Assembly (NCBI GenBank): GCA_947258465.1
Contig: CAMYIQ010000224.1
Span: 1 to 11,878 of the forward strand
From: an uncultured Erythrobacter sp.
Lineage (GTDB): Bacteria > Pseudomonadota > Alphaproteobacteria > Sphingomonadales > Sphingomonadaceae
DNA length: 11,878 nucleotides
Reading direction: 5' to 3'
The notes beneath the pieces were generated by a model. That model did no database searches. It was not told the DNA's origin and saw only the letters and a program-made list of their open reading frames with translations. Below are positions 6,075 to 11,878 of this stretch, in pieces. Every line of letters starts with the position of its first letter. Position 1 is the first letter of the stretch. A program made the translations under genes and the position numbers.

Positions 6075-6110
6075 ACATTATCGCTTTTGGAAAGTCACGA
6101 GTTTCAACCC

Positions 6111-7688
6111 ATGCAGATCAAAGAGACCGCCAACGAGGGCCTCAAGCGCGCCTACACCGTCACCATTCCGGCCAAGGAAATCGACGAGCGCGTCAACAGC
6201 GAAGTGAAGAAGATCGCTCCGCAGGTGAAAATGCCGGGTTTCCGCCCGGGTAAGGTGCCGGCGAACCTCGTGCGCAAGATGCATGGCGAGCAGTTGCACG
6301 CGCAGACGGTCAACGACGTGATCCGCGAATCGGTCGACAAGGTGATGGCGGAAAACAAGCTGCGCCCCGCCATGCAGCCCAAGGTCGAGCTCGAAGAAGG
6401 CTATGAAGAAGGCAAGGACGCTTCGCTCAGCGTCGAAGTCGAAGTCCTCCCCGAGATCGAAGCTCCCGAAACCGATGGCCTCAAGCTCGAGCGCCTGACC
6501 GTTCCCGTGACCGACGAACAGGTCGACGAAGCGGTTGAGCGGATCGCCTCGAACAATAAGAGCTACAAGGACGCCGCGAAGACCAAGAAGGCCGCCGATG
6601 GCGACCAACTGATCATTGATTTCGTCGGCCGCGTCGACGGGACCGAATTCGAAGGCGGCAAGGGAGAGAACACTCCGCTGGTGATCGGTTCGGGCCAGTT
6701 CATTCCCGGCTTCGAAGAACAGCTCGCCGGCGTGAAAACCGGCGATGAAAAGACCATCACTGTAACCTTCCCGGAAGACTATCCGGCGGAAAACCTTAAG
6801 GGCAAGGAAGCCGAGTTCGACGTCACCGTCCAGCAGGTGAAGGTCCCGGCCGACACTGAGATCGACGATGAGTTCGCCAAGAATCTCGGCCTCGAAAACC
6901 TCGATAAGCTCAAGGAACTTCTGCGCGGCCAGCTCGAGCAGGAAACTGCCGGTCTCACCCGCACGCAGATGAAGCGCCAATTGCTCGATACGCTGGCCGC
7001 CGGTCACGATTTCGCCGTGCCGCAGGGCATGGTCGATGCCGAGTTCGAGCAGATCTGGGCGCAGCTTCAGCAGGAAGCCGCTCAGTCGGACGATGCCGAA
7101 GCCATGCTCAAGGAAATGGAAGACGAGAAGGACGATTATCGCAAGATCGCCGAACGCCGCGTCCGCCTTGGCCTGCTGCTCTCGGAAATCGGCCAGAAGA
7201 ACGGCGTCGAGGTCAATGCCAATGAGATGAACATGCTCATCCAGCAGGCGGCCCAGCAATATCGCGCCGAAGACCGCGAGCGGTTCGTCCAGTACGTCCA
7301 GCAGGAGCCGATGGCCGCCGCCCAGTTGCGCGCGCCGCTCTATGAAGACAAGGTCGTCGATTTCCTGTTCGACAAGGCCGATATCACCGATCGCGAAGTG
7401 ACGCGCGAGGAGCTCGAAGCGGCGATCGAGGCGGAAGAAACCACCGAGGACAAGCCCAAGAAGAAGGCTCCGGCCAAGAAATCTGCGGCCAAGAAAGCGC
7501 CGGCGAAGAAGGCCGCCTCGAAAAAGGCCGACGACAAGCCGGCCGCCAAGAAGGCCCCGGCCAAAAAGGCTCCCGCCAAAAAACCGGCTGCCAAGAAAGC
7601 GGACGATAAGGAACCTGCCAAGAAGGCCGCGGCGAAGAAGCCCGCAGCCAAGAAGGCGCCCGCCAAGAAGGCTGCTGCCAAAAAGTAA
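6111..7688 (+). CDS. tig: Trigger factor (ribosome-bound chaperone, PPIase) with a Lys/Ala/Pro-rich C-terminal tail
   Basis: This 525-residue chaperone meets nascent chains at the ribosome exit tunnel. The ribosome-binding domain has the signature GFRPGKVP (residues 43-50). The FKBP-type prolyl isomerase domain spans about 160-245 (DGDQLIIDFVGRVDGTEFEG, then GSGQFIPGFEEQLAG and FPEDYPAENLKGKEAEF). The helical chaperone domain runs to about 445. The last 78 residues (448-525) are almost only Lys, Ala and Pro and are absent from the usual 430-450-residue family form. ATG 6111 (MQIKETANEG) is chosen because the open frame upstream only translates the tRNA gene. No Shine-Dalgarno is seen. A tRNA-Leu lies 64 bases upstream, and a strong terminator follows. 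clpP and clpX, the common downstream neighbours, are absent. Confidence 0.97.
   Translation: MQIKETANEGLKRAYTVTIPAKEIDERVNSEVKKIAPQVKMPGFRPGKVPANLVRKMHGEQLHAQTVNDVIRESVDKVMAENKLRPAMQPKVELEEGYEEGKDASLSVEVEVLPEIEAPETDGLKLERLTVPVTDEQVDEAVERIASNNKSYKDAAKTKKAADGDQLIIDFVGRVDGTEFEGGKGENTPLVIGSGQFIPGFEEQLAGVKTGDEKTITVTFPEDYPAENLKGKEAEFDVTVQQVKVPADTEIDDEFAKNLGLENLDKLKELLRGQLEQETAGLTRTQMKRQLLDTLAAGHDFAVPQGMVDAEFEQIWAQLQQEAAQSDDAEAMLKEMEDEKDDYRKIAERRVRLGLLLSEIGQKNGVEVNANEMNMLIQQAAQQYRAEDRERFVQYVQQEPMAAAQLRAPLYEDKVVDFLFDKADITDREVTREELEAAIEAEETTEDKPKKKAPAKKSAAKKAPAKKAASKKADDKPAAKKAPAKKAPAKKPAAKKADDKEPAKKAAAKKPAAKKAPAKKAAAKK
7452..7685 (+). repeat. Coding repeat: histone-H1-like AKKAPAKK tail of trigger factor
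   Basis: This encodes residues 448-525 of trigger factor: 32 Lys, 29 Ala and 10 Pro of 78, the other seven being Asp, Ser and Glu. The units are variants of AKKAPAKK and PAAKK, broken twice by KKADDK, which suggests two or three larger repeats. Codons vary between AAG and AAA and among Ala codons, so the amino-acid pattern is conserved better than the DNA repeat. It resembles the C-termini of eukaryotic H1 and bacterial H1-like proteins, and should be disordered and able to bind nucleic acid. Confidence 0.9.
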
Positions 7689-7716
7689 GCCTTTACAGGC
7701 TGCATATATGTGCGAG

Positions 7717-7747
7717 GGGCGGCGGACTTCGGTTCGCCGCCCTTTGT
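7717..7747 (+). terminator. Strong intrinsic terminator of tig with UUCG tetraloop
   Basis: GGGCGGCG (7717-7724) pairs with CGCCGCCC (7735-7742). The stem continues inward through G7725-T7734, A7726-T7733 and C7727-G7732 to a closing C(TTCG)G tetraloop, giving 11 bp in all. TTTGT follows directly. It sits 28 bases after the tig stop. Read from the minus strand it lacks a T-run, so it should serve the convergent antiporter gene less well. Confidence 0.85.
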
Positions 7748-7761
7748 CATATGGCGCGACC

Positions 7762-9129
7762 TTATTTCGGTTTCGCCGATTTCTCGATGTCGAGTTCGGG
7801 ACCGTCGGGTGACAGGGATGCCATACTGCTATCCTGTCCGGCATGGATATGCGCCCGCCGGTTCTCGACATGCCGGATGAAAGGCCCCGAGACGACGCCA
7901 TGAACCACGATGGACAGCAGGATAGTGAAGCTCACCGTTGCCCATAGCAGGCTGATTTGGGCGAAGTCGGCGCTGTTCTGACCGTAGGCGAGATAATAGA
8001 TCGAACCCATGCCCCGCACGCCGAGAAACGCGATGGCGAGTTTGCCGACCATCGGAAGGTCGCAATTCATTTCCGCCAGCAATCCGGAGAGCGGCCGGAT
8101 CACGAAGACCAAGGCGATGCCTACCAAAGCGGCGGGCCAGGTCAGCGCTTCGAGCACGCCGCTGGCGAGCATCGCGCCGAACCCGAACAGGACCGCCACC
8201 AGCACGATTTGTTCGATCTGGTCGATGAAGTGGTGGCTTATCTTGTGATAGCGGCTGCGGTTCTCGCGCTGTCGCATTGTGACCGCACCGACGAACACCG
8301 CAAGGAAACCATAACCCTCGGTCAGTTCCGCCAGTCCATACGCCAGCAGCAATGTGCCGAGCACGATCAGCCCCTCGCTGGTCGAGTAGACGGGGCGGCT
8401 TGCGTCTTCGGTGGCTTTCTCGATATCCTCCATGGGCGCGTCGGCCTCGCGCTCGAAAACGTACCACGAGCCGATCCGGCCCACGAGCCATCCGACGGCG
8501 CAGCCCGCCACGATCCGCCAGCCGAGGTCGAGTGCGGCCCATTCCAGCGTCCAGCCTCCCAGCGCAGTCATTCCGACAGCGGCGATGGCGAGATAGGTAA
8601 AGGGGAAGGCCAGCCCATCGTTCAGTCCAGCTTCGACCGTCAGGCTGAACCGGACATCGTGACGCTGGTCCTCGCCAGGAGGGCCGACCTGCACGCTGCG
8701 CGCGAGCACCGGATCGGTGGGTGCCAGCGCGGCGCCGAGCAGGATGGCGCTGGCCGGGGCCAGGCCCAGCGCCCACCATCCCAGCAAAGCCACTGCCGTG
8801 ATCGTCAGCGGCATGGCGATGACCAGCAGCGGCCAGATCTGGCGCCAATTGGCCCAGCTCACCGGCCGGTCGATCGCGATCCCGGCCGCCATGAGCGAGG
8901 CGATAACGATGAACTCGGTCGCGTATTCGAGCGTGAGAGCATCGAAGCCATCCACCGTCGGATTGAAATGCGGCAGGCCCAGCGGCAGCGACCAGAGGGC
9001 GTATCCGGCAGCGACATAGACGATCGGTAGCGAGAACCAGAGGCCCGCCAGCCACCGTTCCAGCGTGACCGCGAGCGTCAGGCCCGCGCCGAACACCACG
9101 AACATCAAGATACGCGGATCGAGTTCCAT
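7762..9129 (-). CDS. CPA1-family cation:proton antiporter (NhaP-type)
   Basis: This is a 455-residue inner-membrane exchanger with about 12 hydrophobic segments. The CPA1 core motifs are clear. ALAPTDPVLA (residues 134-143) forms the unwound-helix region with T138 and D139. EAGLNDGLAFPF (166-177) carries the adjacent Asn-Asp pair (N170, D171) that marks electroneutral Na+(K+)/H+ exchange in this family. FVIRPLSG (R345) and LGVRGMGSIYYLAYG (369-383) complete it. A charged cytoplasmic loop lies near 226-247, and a short hydrophilic tail follows 420. Ion preference cannot be read from sequence. It starts six bases after the amidase stop with no clear ribosome site, so it is probably the last gene of that transcript. 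Confidence 0.92.
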   Translation of the reverse strand: MELDPRILMFVVFGAGLTLAVTLERWLAGLWFSLPIVYVAAGYALWSLPLGLPHFNPTVDGFDALTLEYATEFIVIASLMAAGIAIDRPVSWANWRQIWPLLVIAMPLTITAVALLGWWALGLAPASAILLGAALAPTDPVLARSVQVGPPGEDQRHDVRFSLTVEAGLNDGLAFPFTYLAIAAVGMTALGGWTLEWAALDLGWRIVAGCAVGWLVGRIGSWYVFEREADAPMEDIEKATEDASRPVYSTSEGLIVLGTLLLAYGLAELTEGYGFLAVFVGAVTMRQRENRSRYHKISHHFIDQIEQIVLVAVLFGFGAMLASGVLEALTWPAALVGIALVFVIRPLSGLLAEMNCDLPMVGKLAIAFLGVRGMGSIYYLAYGQNSADFAQISLLWATVSFTILLSIVVHGVVSGPFIRHVENRRAHIHAGQDSSMASLSPDGPELDIEKSAKPK

Positions 9130-9135
9130 GGGCTG

Positions 9136-10704
9136 TTAGTCCACGGACACCATGTCGGGTTCCCAACGTTCGAAAGAAGGTTGCGGTATCGTGGCGGTTC
9201 GCGCCCGTTCATAGGCAGCCCCGATCGCGAGGATAGAGGCATCCTGCCAGGCGCGGCCCATGAAACTGACGCCGATCGGCAGGTGTTCAACCGTGCCCAT
9301 CGGTACCGTGAGATGCGGATAGCCCGCGATTGCGGCGAGCGATCCGGCGCCGATGCTGCCATTGAAGTTATCCCCGTTGACGAGGTCGCTCGTCCATGCC
9401 GGACCGCGGGTCGGGGCGAGGAGCGCATCGACCTTGTGTTCGTCCATCAACCGGTCGATCCCCTCCTCGCCCGCCAGCCGCAAGGACGTAGCCCGTGCTT
9501 CGCGATAGGCGGCCTCGTCGATGGTTTCGAGGGCCTGTTCGAAGAGCGACTGCCCGAACCAGCGCAATTCGCTGCTTGCGTTCTCGACATTGAACGCGAT
9601 CAGATCGGCAAGGTCGCGCGGCATGTTTTCGCCTGGGAGAGAGGCGAGATAGGCTGCCATACCTGTGCGCAGTTCATGCAGCAGGACGGTGAATTCGGCC
9701 CCGAACATCTCCCCCGGTGCCTCATACTCGATCTCGACCAGCTCGGCTCCGGCGCGTTCCATATCGGCCAGTGCAGTTTCGAACACCTCGCGGACGTCCT
9801 GCCGATTGCCGATCTGGTTGACGAGCACGCCGATGCGCACGCCTTCGAGCGAGGCATCGGCCAGACCTGCGGCGAAATCGGTAGCGCGCGCATCCGCCTC
9901 CGCCGTCGCGGGGTCGGCGGGATCGCCTCCCGCGATCGCGCCCAGCAGCAAAGCGGCATCATGGACGGTGCGCGTCATTGGCCCGGCTGTGTCCTGCGAG
10001 TGGCTGATGGGAACGACATGCGTCCTGCTGACCATACCGACGGTCGGTTTGAACCCCACCACGCCGTTGACACTGGCAGGGCAAGTGATCGAGCCGTCGG
10101 TTTCGGTCCCGATCGCGGCCCAGGCGAACCCCGCGGCGACTGCCGCAGCGCTGCCCGAGGACGAACCGCAGGTGTTGCGATCAATCGCATGCGGATTGCG
10201 GGTCAACCCGCCCACTGCGCTCCACCCGCTGGTCGAATTGTCGTCGCGGATATTTGCCCATTCGGACAGGTTGGTCTTGCCCATCACCACACCGCCGGCC
10301 CGGCGGAGATTGGCGATCAGCGGTGCGTCGCGGCGGGTCCAGTTGTCGGCCAGGGCGAGGCTGCCTGCGGTGGTCGGCAGCTCGCGTGTTTCGATATTGT
10401 CCTTCACCAGCACCGTGCGGCCCTTCAACGCCGTGCGTCGGCTACGCGCGTTTCGAATCTGCGCCGTGATATCGGGAGCGAGCGCGATCACGGCATTCAG
10501 GCCATCGGGGCCATCGTCGTAACGCGCGATCCGATAGGCCTGACCGACCGCAGCCCCTTCCGCCGCAGTCGTCGCGGGTTCCAGGCCGCCGGGCAGCTCC
10601 ATCTTCGGAATTTCGACCGTTACGACAGGATGCTCGGCGTCCTGGGCCGCGAGGGGCGTTACGAGGAAACAGAGCGAGCTGGCCACGGTCAGTATTGTGC
10701 GCAT
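9136..10704 (-). CDS. Exported amidase-signature family hydrolase
   Basis: This 522-residue enzyme of the amidase signature family hydrolyses amide bonds, probably in the periplasm. From ATG 10704, residues 1-21 form a signal peptide (MRT, hydrophobic core, TPLAAQ). The catalytic Lys is K101 in VLVKDNIET. The cis-Ser is S181 in CGSSSGSAAAVAAG, and the nucleophile is S205 in GTETDGSITCPA, with the 24-residue spacing seen in the family. VGFKPTVGMVSR follows, and the C-terminus has GYPHLTVPMG and PIGVSFMGRAW. Most amidase-signature enzymes are cytosolic; an exported one suggests a substrate met outside the inner membrane. A TTG at 10734 would spoil the signal peptide. It lies 44 bases after the TonB-dependent receptor gene. 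The substrate is unknown; a GatA subunit is unlikely given the signal peptide. Confidence 0.92.
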   Translation of the reverse strand: MRTILTVASSLCFLVTPLAAQDAEHPVVTVEIPKMELPGGLEPATTAAEGAAVGQAYRIARYDDGPDGLNAVIALAPDITAQIRNARSRRTALKGRTVLVKDNIETRELPTTAGSLALADNWTRRDAPLIANLRRAGGVVMGKTNLSEWANIRDDNSTSGWSAVGGLTRNPHAIDRNTCGSSSGSAAAVAAGFAWAAIGTETDGSITCPASVNGVVGFKPTVGMVSRTHVVPISHSQDTAGPMTRTVHDAALLLGAIAGGDPADPATAEADARATDFAAGLADASLEGVRIGVLVNQIGNRQDVREVFETALADMERAGAELVEIEYEAPGEMFGAEFTVLLHELRTGMAAYLASLPGENMPRDLADLIAFNVENASSELRWFGQSLFEQALETIDEAAYREARATSLRLAGEEGIDRLMDEHKVDALLAPTRGPAWTSDLVNGDNFNGSIGAGSLAAIAGYPHLTVPMGTVEHLPIGVSFMGRAWQDASILAIGAAYERARTATIPQPSFERWEPDMVSVD

Positions 10705-10748
10705 GAGCACCGTTGTGCCACCGAACCGACCCAAAGCAAGTGTACGAG

Positions 10749-11878
10749 CTAGAAATCTCCGCTGATCGTCAACCGGAAGATTGGCCCTATGCGGCGGTCC
10801 TGGCGTTCCCGAAACAGGATGCCGCTGTCCGGGCGCGGCCCGTCATAAACGGTGCGGCGAAACAAGTTACGAGCGCCGAGCAGGTTATTGGCACGGGCCT
10901 CGACCGTGAAGCCCAGCACGTCCTTGTGTTCGATAAACAGCGATCCCCAAACCGGTCCTTCCCAATCGCGACCTTCCTCGAATCGGCGAGAATAAGGTGC
11001 TCGGTCGTAGTGTTCGAGGCTCGTACCCCAGGCCCAGTCGGTTGCGGGTACATCGTGGCGGAAGTCGATCTCGAAACTGCCTTCCTGGTCGTAGGAGAAG
11101 GGCCGGTCGAGACCGGTGAAGGGGTCGCTCACACTCATCCAACGCTTGACCGCTTCGATGTCGAGCCGCGCCCCCTGGAAACCGACCGGGTCGAAATTGA
11201 TCGTCGCGTTCGCCTGCAGGTGAAGGCGGTCGGCATCGCCGATATTGCCGCGTGCCTCGCCGCCACTCCCGCGCGGAAACCAGTCGATGAAGTCTTCAAA
11301 CCAGGCTTGCCGCGCCTGCAGCTGGATCGATCCCCACGGACCGAGCGTCTTGTTGGCCTCAATCTCGACATTCCAGCTCTGATAGGGGACGAGCTCGTTA
11401 TTGCCGCCGTTTTGATTTTCGTTGTTGAGGTTCACGCTGGCGAGAAAATCGCCGAAGGACAATTGGCTCACCCGGCGAGCCACCGTCACCGAGACGTCGA
11501 AATCGCCCGCCGGCTTCCATGTCGCGGCGAAAGATCCCTTGGGACGCTTGAAGCTGCGCGAATTGGCAGCGGCGCCGGTCTGCTCGATTTTGGAAAACTC
11601 CATCGCGCCGATCAGTTGGACCGAAAGCGTTTCGGACAAAGTGCGGGACAGGCTCAGACTGGTTTCGTAGCGGTCCTCGGTAACCCCTCCAGTGCCCTGC
11701 GGGAAGGCGAGTTGGACGAATTCTCCGCCGGGAGACAGTTTGAAAAGTTTCGAGGCCCGGTCGAGCCGGTTGAAAGCCGCTTCGCCGGACAATTGCCAAT
11801 CGGCATTCCACAGCTTCCAGCCGTATTCGAAACGCCCGATCCGTTCGCCCGCGCCATTGACCTGCTCGAAATGGAAGC
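10749..11878 (-). CDS. TonB-dependent receptor, C-terminal beta-barrel part (5' end outside the window)
   Basis: The frame is open to the window edge and shows the last 375 residues of a protein ending at TAG 10751-10749. It has the alternating polar/aromatic strands of an outer-membrane barrel: FEYGWKLWNADWQLSG, RVSQLSFGDFLASVNL, SWNVEIEANKT, SIQLQARQAWFEDF, and near the end FTVEARANNLLGARN, as in the last strands of TonB-dependent receptors. It ends ISGDF, with the terminal Phe read by the BAM machinery. The plug domain and TonB box would lie beyond the edge. Such receptors take up iron chelates, cobalamin, sugars or peptides; the ligand here is unknown. The amidase and antiporter genes follow closely and are probably co-transcribed. 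Confidence 0.85.
   Translation of the reverse strand, partial: FHFEQVNGAGERIGRFEYGWKLWNADWQLSGEAAFNRLDRASKLFKLSPGGEFVQLAFPQGTGGVTEDRYETSLSLSRTLSETLSVQLIGAMEFSKIEQTGAAANSRSFKRPKGSFAATWKPAGDFDVSVTVARRVSQLSFGDFLASVNLNNENQNGGNNELVPYQSWNVEIEANKTLGPWGSIQLQARQAWFEDFIDWFPRGSGGEARGNIGDADRLHLQANATINFDPVGFQGARLDIEAVKRWMSVSDPFTGLDRPFSYDQEGSFEIDFRHDVPATDWAWGTSLEHYDRAPYSRRFEEGRDWEGPVWGSLFIEHKDVLGFTVEARANNLLGARNLFRRTVYDGPRPDSGILFRERQDRRIGPIFRLTISGDF

Noticed and set aside
5931..6110. Upstream extension of the trigger-factor frame
   Set aside because: The extra residues translate the tRNA itself, and the family's N-terminus begins at ATG 6111.
7452..7685. The Lys/Ala tail region as a CRISPR or non-coding tandem array
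   Set aside because: Repeat units are irregular, without constant spacers, stay in frame with tig, and end at its stop codon.
6078..7901. 607-codon open frame on the minus strand, antisense to trigger factor
   Set aside because: It mirrors the codon bias of tig (Lys/Glu codons read back as Leu/Phe), spans the tRNA-tig gap and the terminator, and matches no protein pattern. The opposite strand has a complete, motif-verified gene.
7957..9030. 357-codon plus-strand open frame opposite the antiporter
   Set aside because: It is very rich in His, Arg, Gln and Asp and lacks any fold pattern; it is a shadow of membrane-protein codons on the real strand.
9181..10752. 523-codon open frame on the plus strand, antisense to the amidase
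   Set aside because: It is the complement of a verified amidase with all catalytic residues. The translation is Arg/Gly/Cys-rich without domain pattern, as expected from GC-rich shadow frames.

Overview
The window is GC-rich and densely packed, and it looks like chromosomal DNA from an alphaproteobacterium, most likely a sphingomonad (Erythrobacter-like). That placement is inference. It rests on the gene mix (DUF3297 and DUF2721 proteins, a secreted CHAP protein beside der, a trigger factor with a Lys/Ala/Pro tail), on several genes without a clear Shine-Dalgarno sequence, and on a TTAA-type palindrome resembling a CtrA site. No database search was possible. Both edges cut genes, and the left edge carries a perfect foldback repeat, so this may be a whole contig. 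I see no phage, insertion sequence, CRISPR array or obvious island, and no stretch longer than about 170 bases without a gene.

Layout. 1-232: the 3' end of a SPOR-domain gene, disrupted by a perfect 44-bp inverted repeat (1-44 against 100-143). 293-1582 (+): a DUF418 (YeiB-type) membrane protein. 1692-2555 (+): an iron-storage pair, bfd and bfr, behind a Fur-box-like dyad. 2562-4824 (-): a 68-residue unknown protein, a DUF2721 membrane protein, and the ribosome-assembly GTPase der. The der stop and the DUF2721 start share one base. 4945-5526 (+): a secreted CHAP-domain protein, divergent from der, with a CtrA-like palindrome between them. 5527-5811 (-): a DUF3297 protein whose stop codon abuts that of the CHAP gene inside a shared hairpin. 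5962-6046 (+): tRNA-Leu(UAG). 6111-7688 (+): trigger factor with a 78-residue histone-H1-like tail, followed by a UUCG-tetraloop terminator. 7762-11878 (-): a probable operon, transcribed right to left, of a TonB-dependent receptor (cut by the edge), an exported amidase-signature enzyme and a CPA1-type cation/proton antiporter.

How the genes work together. Bfr stores iron, and Bfd is the ferredoxin that feeds electrons for its release; their shared upstream region with a Fur-like operator fits iron control. Der and trigger factor serve ribosome assembly and nascent-chain folding. The right-hand cluster could take a ligand across the outer membrane and hydrolyse an amide bond in the periplasm; its substrate cannot be read from the sequence. 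Most of the window is ordinary core genome. The points that merit a second look are the foldback at the left edge, the trigger-factor tail, the stop-codon-embedded terminator and the two candidate operators.
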